DNA of 64,000 nucleotides from Yersinia thracica (GTDB lineage: Bacteria > Pseudomonadota > Gammaproteobacteria > Enterobacterales > Enterobacteriaceae), in assembly GCF_902170565.1 (NCBI RefSeq), contig NZ_CABHXX010000082.1, positions 17,691 to 81,690 of the forward strand. The letters run 5' to 3'. Below are positions 1-9,558 of this stretch, one piece after another. Positions within the stretch are counted from its first letter, which is position 1; each line of letters starts with the position of its first letter. A program made the translations under genes and the position numbers. Under the pieces are notes generated by a model. It was not told the origin of the DNA and searched no databases. It worked only from the letters and a program-made list of their open reading frames with translations.

Positions 1-374
1 AGACCACCGATTTGCTGAATGCGGCTGCGGGTGCAGGTGCAGTAATAGCTCAGCCCTTGTTGCTCCAGCCAGTCTAAGGCGGCGCGATAGGCTTCGTGGC
101 GCTGAGATTGATAAATAACCGGGCCATCCCAATGGAGGCCATAGTGGTCCAGAGTCGCTAAAATACGGTCTGCAGCGCCAGGGATCTCACGGGGGGGATC
201 AATATCTTCGATGCGAACTAGCCAGCTCCCACCTTCAGCGCGGGCTTGCAAGTAACTTCCCAATGCAGCAATCAGCGAACCGAAATGCAAATCACCAGAC
301 GGAGAAGGCGCAAAACGCCCAACATACGGGGTTTGCATAAGCGCAGCTTGCTCGGTATTGATCTCTTCGGGCAT
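1..374 (-). CDS. gluQ: Glutamyl-Q tRNA(Asp) synthetase, N-terminal part (cut by window edge)
   Basis: This is the first ~124 residues of GluQ-RS, which attaches glutamate to the queuosine at position 34 of tRNA-Asp. The reverse strand reads [16 protein letters not shown], containing the class I signature region (HFGS in place of HIGH), then [11 protein letters not shown] and a YYCTCTR stretch that belongs to the zinc-binding part. The rest lies outside the window on the left. The start is uncertain: ATG at 374 gives an extra [12 protein letters not shown], while ATG at 338 begins MQTPYVGRF; neither has a good ribosome binding site. It lies downstream of dksA on the same strand, with a hairpin between them. 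Confidence 0.93.
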   Translation of the reverse strand, partial: MPEEINTEQAALMQTPYVGRFAPSPSGDLHFGSLIAALGSYLQARAEGGSWLVRIEDIDPPREIPGAADRILATLDHYGLHWDGPVIYQSQRHEAYRAALDWLEQQGLSYYCTCTRSRIQQIGG

Positions 375-405
375 AAAAGGAAAGGGAAATCCAGTGTAGT
401 AAATG

Positions 406-431
406 CGGTGCCGGAGATGACTCTGGCACCG
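406..431 (-). terminator. Hairpin between dksA and gluQ
   Basis: A perfect 7-bp inverted repeat, CGGTGCC at 406-412 and GGCACCG at 425-431, lies in the dksA-gluQ gap. No strong U-tract follows on the minus strand, so termination would be partial. From memory, a terminator limiting gluQ readthrough from dksA is known in Shigella; this looks like its counterpart. Confidence 0.6.
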
Positions 432-475
432 TGTCTATAGCTCCAACTTCTTTGGATATACAGGTTATTACTGTG

Positions 476-931
476 TTAGCCTGCCATCTGCTTTTCGCGG
501 ATTTCGGCTAGGGTTTTACAGTCAATGCACAAATCTGCAGTGGGTCGTGCTTCCAGACGGCGAATACCAATTTCTACGCCACAAGACTCGCAGAAACCGA
601 AATCCTCATCCTCGACTTTCTTCAGCGTTTTCTCGATCTTTTTAATCAGTTTACGCTCGCGGTCGCGGTTACGAAGTTCAAGACTAAACTCTTCTTCCTG
701 CGCAGCACGGTCTACCGGATCGGGGAAATTAGCAGCTTCGTCTTGCATGTGCGATACAGTACGGTCTACTTCGTCCCTGAGCTGGTTGCGCCATGCTTCA
801 AGAATCCGCTTGAAATGCAACAGCTGGGCGGCATTCATATACTCTTCGCCAGGCTTCTCTTGGTATGGCTCTACCCCAGCTATGGCGAGAATGCTCAAGG
901 ACGAGGTTTTACGTTTTTGCCCTTCTTGCAT
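476..931 (-). CDS. dksA: RNA polymerase-binding transcription factor DksA
   Basis: DksA binds the secondary channel of RNA polymerase and, with ppGpp, represses rRNA promoters and activates amino-acid genes. The 151-residue protein has the full E. coli length. A coiled-coil hairpin spans roughly residues 33-108, with the tip DPVDRA carrying Asp71, Asp74 and Ala76. The four-cysteine zinc finger is intact: Cys114, Cys117, Cys135, Cys138. The ORF is open upstream, but the ATG at 931 has a GGAG about 7 bases before it and matches the E. coli start. relA, which makes its partner ppGpp, lies in the same window at 26336. Confidence 0.97.
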   Translation of the reverse strand: MQEGQKRKTSSLSILAIAGVEPYQEKPGEEYMNAAQLLHFKRILEAWRNQLRDEVDRTVSHMQDEAANFPDPVDRAAQEEEFSLELRNRDRERKLIKKIEKTLKKVEDEDFGFCESCGVEIGIRRLEARPTADLCIDCKTLAEIREKQMAG

Positions 932-1110
932 GATGCTTCTCCTACATTCATACGCACTATCAAAATCCCCAATCGGGGAAAAAATCAGGCCGCTATAAAT
1001 AACAGAAGGAAGGAAGGTTAGCAATTATTCCTGTCGCCTGCTTGACAATGGTGTGAGGGCAGGCGTATTTGGCGAGCAACTTCATCCAATAATCGCTTTT
1101 TTATTCAGCG

Positions 1111-1875
1111 CTATGAATGGGGCATTTCGTCCAGTAATAACGGTAGGCGTGCATCCAGCGCAATACCGTCAGGCGATAGTTGAAAACCGTAGCAAATAAC
1201 CTCCACTCCTGCTTGCTGAGCCTGGGCCAGCAATTCTGCATAGCGTTTGTCAATGTGTCGGGCAGCAGCGACCTGCCTGATGCCCGTATGCAATACGGCA
1301 AAAAAAAGTACCGCCCGGTGACCATTGGCAACCCTGTTTTGTAACTCCCTGAGATGCTTCTGCCCCCGCAGAGTGACGGCATCCGGGAAATATCCACACT
1401 GTTGCTGTAATAAAGTAACCGATTTGACTTCAATATAGCAGTTAGGTCTATTTTCTGCCTGCAATAACAAGTCTATACGGCTATTTTCATCCCCATACTT
1501 AACCTCTCTTCTGACAGAAGTGTAACCAGATAATTCAACAATATAATTATTATCTATTGCTGCACTGGCTAACTCATTGGCACGCAAGGTATTTACGCAT
1601 ATCCAATCATCGGTTTGGGTCTGAGTTAACTCCCAACTATGGGGATACTTACGTTTTGGGTTATCCGAGGTCGAATACCAGACCCTATCCCCTGGCGTGG
1701 CACAACCGGTCATTGCTCCGGTATTAGCGCAATGAATAGTTAATGTTTCTCCCTCGGGCGTCACAATATCAGCTAAAAAGCGTTTATACCGCAGGATAAG
1801 TGTGGCGGGCTGTAATTTGGGGTTAAAAGATAATAACCGAGGAGCCAAAGCCGGCAACGGGGAATTAGATGGCAT
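1111..1875 (-). CDS. sfsA: Sugar fermentation stimulation protein homolog SfsA
   Basis: SfsA is a conserved enterobacterial protein whose overproduction stimulates maltose utilisation in E. coli; it has a nuclease-like fold and its biochemical role is not settled. Family hallmarks are YKRFLADI near the N-terminus, [33 protein letters not shown] and GQKHLRELQ. The chosen ATG at 1875 has AAGGA six bases upstream and gives 254 residues, a few longer at the N-terminus than the E. coli protein. It overlaps the end of thpR by 11 bases, so the two are probably co-transcribed. The last ~10 residues extend slightly past the E. coli C-terminus. Confidence 0.93.
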   Translation of the reverse strand: MPSNSPLPALAPRLLSFNPKLQPATLILRYKRFLADIVTPEGETLTIHCANTGAMTGCATPGDRVWYSTSDNPKRKYPHSWELTQTQTDDWICVNTLRANELASAAIDNNYIVELSGYTSVRREVKYGDENSRIDLLLQAENRPNCYIEVKSVTLLQQQCGYFPDAVTLRGQKHLRELQNRVANGHRAVLFFAVLHTGIRQVAAARHIDKRYAELLAQAQQAGVEVICYGFQLSPDGIALDARLPLLLDEMPHS

Positions 1876-2440
1876 CAGGTTTCCTTTCAGTGCTCGCCAA
1901 TGGCCAGCTTTGTACAATGTTATAACGGGTGCGGCCTCGTGTGAATACCGATTCATATAACGAAAAAAGGTCTGCCCGAAAGCTTTCGTTGGGCGCTTTC
2001 GCCGGTATGGTGACTGGGCGAATAGCCCCACGGAATAACGTCACATGGGGATGAAATGGCAGTGGTGTTTGGTAACAACCACTGCGCGCCGCTTGGGATC
2101 GCAACAACTGGGCCAATTGCAACAGCCCGCGCGGGGGATTTTTACATCCGAGCCAGATCACTCCGGAATTAGGCCAGTGGCCAATATCATCCAGCGTTAT
2201 GTTAAAACCTGACTGACTAATGCGCCCGGCTTGTTGCTGCAAGACTTGAGCTTTAGCGTGACTCACCTCGCCGAGGAATGCCAGTGTCAGGTGGAGATTC
2301 GCGGCAGCAATAGGGCGGCCAGCCTCGGGCGGGAAGTTATCTGCTCGCCATGGCACAATGGTCCGTTGCAGGGCATCAGGTAGGGCCAGCGCAAAGAACA
2401 GGCGGCGAAAGCGGGTTTTATTATCGACGGCTTTAATCAT
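1865..2440 (-). CDS. thpR: RNA 2',3'-cyclic phosphodiesterase ThpR (LigT)
   Basis: A 2H phosphoesterase that opens 2',3'-cyclic phosphates on RNA; in vitro it also joins tRNA halves through a 2'-5' bond, hence the old name LigT. The two catalytic HxT motifs are visible: HLTLAFLG (about residue 50) and HPHVTLFRG (about residue 130). At 191 residues it is a little longer than the E. coli protein (about 176) because of extra residues at both ends. It is upstream of and overlaps sfsA, and is divergent from hrpB, which starts 40 bases away. Confidence 0.93.
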   Translation of the reverse strand: MIKAVDNKTRFRRLFFALALPDALQRTIVPWRADNFPPEAGRPIAAANLHLTLAFLGEVSHAKAQVLQQQAGRISQSGFNITLDDIGHWPNSGVIWLGCKNPPRGLLQLAQLLRSQAARSGCYQTPLPFHPHVTLFRGAIRPVTIPAKAPNESFRADLFSLYESVFTRGRTRYNIVQSWPLASTERKPDAI

Positions 2441-2480
2441 TAGATTGGCATAATCACTCGGCTAAATACGCTATACGGCC

Positions 2481-5006
2481 ATGATGTTACAATGGCTGAC
2501 GATGAAAGTAGAGAGTGTGGGGAAGAATGTGGTGGTAAGTCAGAGAGAAAGTGATGCGCAGGGGGCTGCTTTGCCGATAGGTGAAGTGCTCAGTGAGATA
2601 TTGTCTGCGTTGCAAACCTCACCGCAAGTCTTGCTCCACGCCCCGACTGGTGCCGGTAAATCGACCTGGTTACCGCTACAAATCTTACAACTTGGGGGCT
2701 TGTCTGGTCGGATTATCATGCTGGAACCCCGGCGGCTGGCGGCGAAAAATGTCGCTTACCGGTTGGCCCAGCAATTGGGTGAACAGCCGGGGCAGACGGT
2801 GGGCTATCGGATGCGCGCCGAAAGCAAAAGCGGGCCGGAGACACGGCTGGAAGTGGTGACCGAGGGCATTCTGACCCGCATGCTCCAGCAGGATGCCGAG
2901 CTGACGGGCGTGTCTTTGGTCATCCTTGATGAGTTCCACGAGCGCAGTTTACAGGCCGATTTGGCGCTGGCGCTCTTGCTGGATGTGCAGCAAGGGCTAC
3001 GTGATGACCTCAAATTGCTGATAATGTCGGCGACGCTGGATAACCAGCGGCTTTCCGCGCTGTTGCCCTCCGCGCCAGCGATTGTCTCCGCTGGGCGCAG
3101 CTTTCCGGTCGAGCGCTGCTATCAACCTTTGTCGAGCCATGAGCGGCTGGAGGATGGGGTTGCCAATCGTGTTAAGCGCTTATTGAATGAGCAAGCGGGT
3201 TCTTTGCTGCTATTTTTACCCGGCGTGGGGGAGATTCATCGTGTGATGGAGCGGCTGCAAGGCGAGGTTGCCAGTGATACTGACCTCTGCCCACTGTATG
3301 GCGCTTTACCGCTCAGTGAACAGCAAAAAGCCATTCAACCGGCGGCTGTTGGGCGATGTAAAGTGGTGCTGGCGACCAATATTGCTGAAACCAGTCTGAC
3401 CATTGAGGGTATCCGGCTGGTGGTCGACAGCGGGTTGGAACGTGTCGCGCGTTTTGATGTCAAAAACGGCTTGACCCGGCTGGTGACTCAGCGCATCAGC
3501 CAGGCTTCCATGGTGCAGCGTGCTGGGCGTGCCGGGCGACTGGAGGCGGGGATCTGCTGGCATCTGTTTGCTAAAGAGCAGGCCGAGCGGGCCGCAGAAT
3601 ACAGTGAGCCAGAAATTCTTAACAGTGATTTATGCAGCTTGTGGTTGGAGTTGCTGAACTGGGGATGCCAGGATGAGGCGCAGCTCAGTTGGCTTGACAG
3701 GCCGCCGCAAGCTGCACTGGCTGTAGCGCGCGATTTATTGCGGCGTTTAGGGGCTATTGATTCATCGGGGCAGCTCACCCGCATGGGGCGCAGCATGGCC
3801 AGTTTGGGCTGTGAGCCTCGGTTAGCCGCGATGTTGTGTTTTGCCGCCGAGCAAAGCCCGGACGCCTTAGCCACGGCGGGATTATTAGCGGCGATTCTGG
3901 AAGAGCCGCCGCGATCCGGTCAAATTGATTTACACTATTGGCTCAGCCGCCCACAGCCGCACTGGCAGCGGCGTGCGAGGCAATTAACACAAAGAATTAA
4001 TGCCCGTGTTGGCGCGGTTGACAGTAATATTGCCGCTCAATTGCTGGCGTTGGCTTATCCGGATCGCATCGCGCAGCAACGTGGGCAAGATGGGCGCTAT
4101 CTGTTGGCTAATGGTATGGGCGCGGCAATGGCGCAAGACGAGGCGTTGTCACGTGCGCCTTGGTTGGTGGCTGCCAGCTTATTACAAAGCAGCAGCGGGC
4201 CGGACGCGCGCATTTTACTGGCGTTACCGATTGAGATTGAACCGCTGGCGCAGCAACTCCCCCGCTTGGTCGAAGAGCGGACAGTGGTCGAGTGGGATGA
4301 TGAAAAAGGCACTTTACGCGCCTGGCGGCGTTGGCAAATTGGGCGGCTGACTTTACGGGCCCAGCCCTTAGCGAAACCCAGTGATGAAGCATTGCAATTC
4401 GCGCTGCTAAACTGGGTGCGCGAACAAGGGTTGCAGGTGCTTAATTGGGATGAAAATGCCGAACAATTGCGCACCCGCTTACATTGTGCCAGCCGTTGGC
4501 TACCCGAAGAGCAATGGCCGGCGGTAGATGACGAATATTTACTGGATAAACTTGAGCTGTGGTTGCAGCCGTCACTGTCCGGTGTGCGGGATTTACGCGG
4601 GCTGCGCCAAGTGAATATTGCGGAAGCATTGACTCGCTTGTTGAGCTGGCAGTTACGTCAACGGCTGGATACTGAGCTGCCAACTCACTACACTGTGCCG
4701 ACCGGTAGCCGCCTATCCATTCGTTATTATGTCGACCGTCCACCGGTATTAGCGGTGCGTTTGCAGGAAGTTTTTGGCGAACAGCGCAGCCCGATGCTAG
4801 CAAGTGGGCGGGTGGCAGTGGTGCTTGAGTTACTTTCACCGGCACACCGGCCGCTACAAATTACCGGTGATTTGGCCGCTTTCTGGCAGGGCGCGTATCG
4901 CGAGGTACAAAAAGAGATGAAAGGGCGCTATCCCAAACATGTCTGGCCAGATGATCCGGCCAATACCCGCCCGACTCGCCGGACCAAGAAGTATCAGGAT
5001 AAATGA
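2481..5006 (+). CDS. hrpB: ATP-dependent helicase HrpB (DEAH-box family)
   Basis: A DEAH/RHA-type helicase of unclear cellular role, probably acting on RNA. Motif I is GAGKST (about residue 59), motif II is DEFHER, motif III is SAT (in IMSATLDN) and motif VI is QRAGRAGR; the HrpB C-terminal domain follows, with the typical basic tail ending RRTKKYQDK. The start is uncertain. ATG codons at 2481 and 2502 lack ribosome binding sites. GTG codons at 2529 and 2532 follow GGAAGA at 2521 and would give an N-terminus nearer to the E. coli one, so the real protein may be about 16 residues shorter than annotated. Confidence 0.95.
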   Translation: MMLQWLTMKVESVGKNVVVSQRESDAQGAALPIGEVLSEILSALQTSPQVLLHAPTGAGKSTWLPLQILQLGGLSGRIIMLEPRRLAAKNVAYRLAQQLGEQPGQTVGYRMRAESKSGPETRLEVVTEGILTRMLQQDAELTGVSLVILDEFHERSLQADLALALLLDVQQGLRDDLKLLIMSATLDNQRLSALLPSAPAIVSAGRSFPVERCYQPLSSHERLEDGVANRVKRLLNEQAGSLLLFLPGVGEIHRVMERLQGEVASDTDLCPLYGALPLSEQQKAIQPAAVGRCKVVLATNIAETSLTIEGIRLVVDSGLERVARFDVKNGLTRLVTQRISQASMVQRAGRAGRLEAGICWHLFAKEQAERAAEYSEPEILNSDLCSLWLELLNWGCQDEAQLSWLDRPPQAALAVARDLLRRLGAIDSSGQLTRMGRSMASLGCEPRLAAMLCFAAEQSPDALATAGLLAAILEEPPRSGQIDLHYWLSRPQPHWQRRARQLTQRINARVGAVDSNIAAQLLALAYPDRIAQQRGQDGRYLLANGMGAAMAQDEALSRAPWLVAASLLQSSSGPDARILLALPIEIEPLAQQLPRLVEERTVVEWDDEKGTLRAWRRWQIGRLTLRAQPLAKPSDEALQFALLNWVREQGLQVLNWDENAEQLRTRLHCASRWLPEEQWPAVDDEYLLDKLELWLQPSLSGVRDLRGLRQVNIAEALTRLLSWQLRQRLDTELPTHYTVPTGSRLSIRYYVDRPPVLAVRLQEVFGEQRSPMLASGRVAVVLELLSPAHRPLQITGDLAAFWQGAYREVQKEMKGRYPKHVWPDDPANTRPTRRTKKYQDK

Positions 5007-5103
5007 TGTCACATGGCTAACAGCCAATAATTTCAGATGTTTCCCCTTTCTATCCGATGAATTGGGGAACACATTAAGTCGCAATGCGCGTGGAGAGAAA
5101 GAC

Positions 5104-7590
5104 ATGTCTGGGGATGACCGCGAGCCAATAGGGCGCAAGGGCAAAAAAGCCCAACCCAAAGCTACACCAAAACGGCCATTGCGCCGGCGGCGTGATGAAG
5201 ATGAATATGAAGAAGACTATTTAGATGACGAAGACCACGACGATGATGATTATGATGATGACGAGGAAAAACCGATGCCAAGAAAGGTAGCATCACGTCC
5301 CCCGCGTAAAAAACGCCGTTGGCTTGGGTTATTCATCAAACTGTTCCTGGTGGGCGCAGTGGTGTTGGCAATCTATGGGGTCTACCTCGATTCGCAAATC
5401 CGCAGCCGAATTGATGGCAAGGTTTGGCAACTGCCCGCCGCTGTCTATGGCCGCATGGTGAGCCTTGAACCGGGGATGTCCTACAGCAAGAAAGAAATGA
5501 TCGATTTGCTGGAAGGGATGCAATACCGGCAGGTCACTCGCATGACTCGCCCTGGTGAGTTTACCGTGCAGGGCGACAGCATTGATATTTTGCGCCGCCC
5601 GTTTGATTTCCCTGATGCGAAAGAAGGTCAAATCCGCGCGCGTTTGGTGTTTAAAAATGACAGTTTGGCGCAAATCCAAAACCTGGATAATCAGCGCGAT
5701 TTCGGTTTCCTGCGCCTTGATCCGAAGCTTATCACCATGCTGCAATCTCCTAACGGTGAGCAGCGCTTATTTGTGCCGCGTGCTGGCTTCCCTGATTTGC
5801 TGGTCGATACCTTGCTGGCAACAGAAGACCGCCATTTCTATGAGCATGACGGCATCAGCCCGTATTCTATTGGCCGCGCGATGCTGGCTAACCTCACTGC
5901 CGGTAAGGCGGTGCAGGGCGGCAGTACCTTGACGCAGCAGTTGGTTAAAAACCTGTTCCTGACTAACGAGCGTTCATTGTGGCGTAAAGCCAACGAGGCT
6001 TATATGGCCCTGCTGGTAGACTACCGTTACAGTAAAGATCGGATACTTGAATTGTATCTGAACGAAGTGTATCTCGGCCAAAGTGGCAGTGATCAGATTC
6101 GCGGTTTCCCTTTGGCGAGCCTGTATTACTTTGGTCGTCCGGTGAATGAACTGAGCCTCGATCAGCAAGCTATGCTGGTGGGCATGGTGAAAGGCGCGTC
6201 GCTGTATAACCCATGGCGTAACCCGACTCTGGCGCTTGAGCGCCGCAATCTGGTGCTGCGCTTGTTGCAGAACCAGGGGGTGATTGATGCCGAGCTGTAC
6301 ACCATGCTCAGCGCCCGACCACTGGGCGTGCAGCCGAAAGGCGGAGTTATCACCCCGCAGCCGGCATTTATGCAGATGGTGCGTCAAGAATTACAGCAAA
6401 AACTGGGCGACAAAATTAACGATTTGTCCGGCGTGAAAATCTTCACCACCCTCGATCCGGTTTCACAGGATGCAGCAGAAAAAGCCATCGAAGAGGGAAT
6501 TCCGGCGCTAAAAGCGGCGCGCCATCTGGATGATTTGGAAGCGGCGATGGTGATTGTCGACCGTTTCAGTGGCGAAGTTCGTGCCATGGTCGGGGGCGCG
6601 CAGCCGCAATTTGCCGGCTTTAACCGCGCGATGCAGGCCCGACGTTTGGTGGGGTCACTTGCCAAACCACCGACCTATCTGACCGCCCTGAGTGAGCCGG
6701 ATAAATACCGCCTTAATACCTGGCTGGCGGACCAACCGCTGTCGATTAAATTGCCTAACGGCTCATCATGGCAGCCGAAAAACTATGATCGCCAGTTCCG
6801 TGGTCAGGTGATGCTAATTGATGGTTTGGCTAACTCGCTGAACGTGCCGACGGTTAATCTGGGGATGTCCGTCGGGCTGGATCAGATAAGCGTCATGCTG
6901 CAACGTCTGGGTATTCCGAAAAACGTTATCAACCCAGTTCCAGCGATGTTGCTGGGGGCGATTGACTTGACTCCGGTGGAAGTGGCGCAGGAATATCAGA
7001 CTATCGCCAGTGGTGGGAATCGCGCGCCATTGTCCGCAGTGCGCTCGGTGATTGCTGAAGATGGCACAGTGCTGTATCAGAGCTTCCCGCAGGCGGAGCG
7101 CATGGTACCGGCACAGGCGGCTTATCTGACCCTTTACGCCATGCAGCAAGGGGTTGCCCGCGGGACATCCCGTTCATTATCAGTGAAATTCTCAAAATAC
7201 AATCTGGCTGCCAAAACCGGTACCACCAACGACCTGCGTGATAGTTGGTTTGCCGGTATTGATGGCAAAGAAGTGGCGATTGCCTGGGTGGGGCGTGACA
7301 ATAATGGCCCGGCCAAGTTGACCGGTGCTAACGGCGCGCTGACTTTGTATCGCCGCTATCTTGAGAATCAAACCCCATTGCCGCTGGTATTGCAGCCACC
7401 GGAAGGGATTAGCCAAATGAATATTGATTCGGCTGGGAATTTTGTCTGTGGTGATGGCGGTGGTATGCGCACAATCCCGGTTTGGACAGAAAACCCGCAA
7501 GGCTTGTGCCAAGCTGCTCAACCTGCGGGGCAAGCTAAACCTGATGGCGATGGCGTCGCGGGTTGGATCAAAGATATGTTCGGCCAGTAA
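5104..7590 (+). CDS. mrcB: Bifunctional penicillin-binding protein 1b (glycosyltransferase and transpeptidase)
   Basis: PBP1b polymerises and crosslinks peptidoglycan at the inner membrane. The order is a charged cytoplasmic tail (residues 1-65), one membrane segment (about 70-95), a UB2H domain, the GT51 glycosyltransferase with the catalytic Glu in [11 protein letters not shown], and the transpeptidase with nucleophile Ser in GSLAKP, SLN in place of the common SMN, and KTGTTND. The ATG at 5104 is preceded by GGAGA and matches the E. coli start; the frame is open further upstream but without support. The N-terminal tail carries a dense Asp/Glu/Tyr run at about residues 34-60, longer than I recall for E. 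coli. Confidence 0.96.
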   Translation: MSGDDREPIGRKGKKAQPKATPKRPLRRRRDEDEYEEDYLDDEDHDDDDYDDDEEKPMPRKVASRPPRKKRRWLGLFIKLFLVGAVVLAIYGVYLDSQIRSRIDGKVWQLPAAVYGRMVSLEPGMSYSKKEMIDLLEGMQYRQVTRMTRPGEFTVQGDSIDILRRPFDFPDAKEGQIRARLVFKNDSLAQIQNLDNQRDFGFLRLDPKLITMLQSPNGEQRLFVPRAGFPDLLVDTLLATEDRHFYEHDGISPYSIGRAMLANLTAGKAVQGGSTLTQQLVKNLFLTNERSLWRKANEAYMALLVDYRYSKDRILELYLNEVYLGQSGSDQIRGFPLASLYYFGRPVNELSLDQQAMLVGMVKGASLYNPWRNPTLALERRNLVLRLLQNQGVIDAELYTMLSARPLGVQPKGGVITPQPAFMQMVRQELQQKLGDKINDLSGVKIFTTLDPVSQDAAEKAIEEGIPALKAARHLDDLEAAMVIVDRFSGEVRAMVGGAQPQFAGFNRAMQARRLVGSLAKPPTYLTALSEPDKYRLNTWLADQPLSIKLPNGSSWQPKNYDRQFRGQVMLIDGLANSLNVPTVNLGMSVGLDQISVMLQRLGIPKNVINPVPAMLLGAIDLTPVEVAQEYQTIASGGNRAPLSAVRSVIAEDGTVLYQSFPQAERMVPAQAAYLTLYAMQQGVARGTSRSLSVKFSKYNLAAKTGTTNDLRDSWFAGIDGKEVAIAWVGRDNNGPAKLTGANGALTLYRRYLENQTPLPLVLQPPEGISQMNIDSAGNFVCGDGGGMRTIPVWTENPQGLCQAAQPAGQAKPDGDGVAGWIKDMFGQ

Positions 7591-7597
7591 TACTCAA

Positions 7598-7633
7598 AAA
7601 ATTGGCACGGTGACTGTTATCGTGCCAATTTTT
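7598..7633 (+). terminator. Rho-independent terminator after mrcB
   Basis: Stem ATTGGCACG (7601-7609) pairs perfectly with CGTGCCAAT (7621-7629), followed by a T run. It lies 10 bases after the mrcB stop and separates mrcB from the fhu operon. Confidence 0.88.
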
Positions 7634-7730
7634 CGTTTCCCCGCACTTAAACTCCCCGCCGCCATCTTCAGGTAATCAGCAGGCTTTGCGCTTGCAGTTC
7701 GCCGTGAATTACGCATAAACTAGCTGCTTT

Positions 7731-7749
7731 GATAATTATTATCGTTTCG
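7731..7749 (+). promoter_or_regulatory. Candidate Fur box upstream of fhuC
   Basis: GATAATTATTATCGTTTCG agrees with about 13 of 19 positions of the classical Fur consensus, best in the left half. It is 44 bases before the fhuC ATG. Fur repression of ferric hydroxamate uptake is established in enterobacteria, so position and sequence fit, but no promoter elements were assigned. Confidence 0.6.
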
Positions 7750-7792
7750 ATTCACTTTCTCGTTATTTGTCGATAACGTTTGGGTCACAGTA

Positions 7793-8626
7793 ATGGTTAA
7801 AGCCGCTAACATTCAATCGCAGGGCACTATCTTGGACCAACAGGCAAGCCAATCCAGCGTGTTTTCACTCCGTGAGTTGAGTTTTTCGGTTCCTGGCCGA
7901 ATCTTATTGCAACCCTTGTCACTGACCTTTCCACAAGGGAAAGTCTGTGGGCTTATCGGCCATAATGGTTCCGGTAAATCGACACTGTTAAAAATGCTGG
8001 GTCGCCACCAACCGCCCGCCAGTGGCGAAGCATTACTCAATGATGTGCCATTAGCGCAGTGGGACAATAAAGCTTTTGCCCGTGAAGTGGCTTATTTGCC
8101 ACAGCAATTACCGGCAGCGGAAGGGATGACGGTGCGTGAGCTGGTGGCGATTGGCCGTTATCCATGGCATGGCGCGCTGGGGCGTTTTCGTCAAGAAGAC
8201 CGCGAACAGGTGGAAGAGGCTATTGCGCTGGTGGATTTAAAGCCGCTGGCGAATCGGTTGGTCGACAGTTTATCTGGCGGCGAGCGCCAACGTGCCTGGT
8301 TGGCGATGATGGTGGCACAAAATAGCCGCTGTCTGTTGCTCGACGAACCGACTTCAGCACTGGATATTGCTCATCAAGTCGAGGTATTGGGGCTGATTCA
8401 GCGTCTTAGCTGTGAGCGCGGTTTGACCGTCATCGCGGTATTGCACGATATTAATATGGCGGCCCGCTATTGTGACTATTTAGTGGCATTACGCGGGGGC
8501 GAGATGATCGCGCAAGGCTCGGCAGACAGCTTGATGCAGGGGACGGTACTGGAGGAAATTTACGGCATTCCTATGGGAATATTGCCGCATCCAGCTGGTG
8601 GTGCGCCGGTAAGTTTCGTGTATTGA
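7793..8626 (+). CDS. fhuC: Ferric hydroxamate ABC transporter, ATPase FhuC
   Basis: The cytoplasmic ATPase that powers import of iron(III)-hydroxamates (ferrichrome type) with FhuB and FhuD. Walker A is GHNGSGKST (about residue 58), the signature is LSGGERQR, Walker B is CLLLDEPTS, and the H-loop follows in VLHDIN. At 277 residues it is about 12 longer at the N-terminus than the E. coli protein. Its stop overlaps the fhuD start (TGATG). In E. coli the outer-membrane receptor gene fhuA precedes fhuC; here mrcB is followed directly by fhuC, so the receptor must be elsewhere. Confidence 0.96.
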   Translation: MVKAANIQSQGTILDQQASQSSVFSLRELSFSVPGRILLQPLSLTFPQGKVCGLIGHNGSGKSTLLKMLGRHQPPASGEALLNDVPLAQWDNKAFAREVAYLPQQLPAAEGMTVRELVAIGRYPWHGALGRFRQEDREQVEEAIALVDLKPLANRLVDSLSGGERQRAWLAMMVAQNSRCLLLDEPTSALDIAHQVEVLGLIQRLSCERGLTVIAVLHDINMAARYCDYLVALRGGEMIAQGSADSLMQGTVLEEIYGIPMGILPHPAGGAPVSFVY

Positions 8627-9558
8627 TGAAAATGCCTTTCCCCCTAGCTGCAGTGCGGCCGAACCTGACTCGGCGCAGATTGCTCGCCGCGTTAGCCTTA
8701 TCGCCATTATTATATTCATTGCCCGGATGGGCGGTGAATCCCCCTAAAATTGATGTTCGCGGGGGGGCTCTGGATAGGATCGTTGCTCTGGAATGGTTGC
8801 CCGCAGAATTATTGCTGGCGCTGGGAGTCACGCCGTATGGTGTGGCAGATACTCATAATTACCGGTTATGGGTCGAAGAACCGGCATTACCTGCCAGTGT
8901 CATTGATGTCGGCCAGCGCACTGAACCTAATTTGGAATTGCTGCAACAAATGGCACCGTCATTGATTCTGATGTCAGAAGGTTTTGGCCCCTCACCAGAG
9001 AAACTCGCGCCTATCGCCCCATCGATGAGTTTTGCTTTTAGCCAACAGGGGCTTTCACCGCTCGCCGTCAGTAAAAGTTCATTGCGTGTATTAGGCCAGC
9101 GGCTGGGGTTAGAAGCTGCTGCTGAGCAGCATATCGCCGATTTTAATCATTTTATGCAAGCCGCTCGCCAGCGGATATTTAATACCCACAATACGTCATT
9201 ATTGATGTTTTCTCTGTTGGATGCTCGCCACGCCTTGGTCATCGGCCAAGGTAGCCTGTTCCAGGATGTATTAAACGAATTGAATATTAAAAATGCCTGG
9301 CAGGGCGAAACCAATGTGTGGGGCAGCGCGGTGGTGGGCATCGAACGTTTAGCGACGGTAAAACCGGGGCGAGCAATGTGTTTCGTCCAGGGTAATAGTG
9401 AAATACTACAACAGGTTACCCGCACACCATTATGGCAATCCATGTCATTTGTGCGCCAAAATCAATTACAGATACTGCCCGCAGTGTGGTTCTATGGCGC
9501 AACTTTGTCAGCCATGCGATTTGTGCGCCTATTAGAATCGGCGTGGGATAAATCCTGA
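8626..9558 (+). CDS. fhuD: Ferric hydroxamate periplasmic-binding protein FhuD
   Basis: FhuD carries iron-hydroxamate complexes across the periplasm to FhuB. The N-terminus has a twin-arginine type signal, TRRRLLAALALSPLL, as in E. coli FhuD. The mature class III binding-protein fold begins around RIVALEWLPAELLLALG. I chose the ATG at 8626, which overlaps the fhuC stop; an in-frame TTG directly before it is less likely. Length (310 residues) is slightly above E. coli's 296. The stop overlaps the fhuB start. Confidence 0.95.
   Translation: MKMPFPLAAVRPNLTRRRLLAALALSPLLYSLPGWAVNPPKIDVRGGALDRIVALEWLPAELLLALGVTPYGVADTHNYRLWVEEPALPASVIDVGQRTEPNLELLQQMAPSLILMSEGFGPSPEKLAPIAPSMSFAFSQQGLSPLAVSKSSLRVLGQRLGLEAAAEQHIADFNHFMQAARQRIFNTHNTSLLMFSLLDARHALVIGQGSLFQDVLNELNIKNAWQGETNVWGSAVVGIERLATVKPGRAMCFVQGNSEILQQVTRTPLWQSMSFVRQNQLQILPAVWFYGATLSAMRFVRLLESAWDKS

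Noticed and set aside
246..440. 64-residue frame opposite the gluQ start
   Set aside because: Overlaps gluQ in antisense and ends in the dksA-gluQ hairpin; no family features.
525..998. 157-residue open frame antisense to dksA
   Set aside because: Serine- and arginine-rich shadow of the dksA reading frame, with no start signals.
1035..1065. CGCCTGC/GCAGGCG inverted repeat between dksA and sfsA
   Set aside because: A real 7-bp stem, but its 17-base loop and lack of a T run make it weak as a sfsA terminator; no role could be supported.
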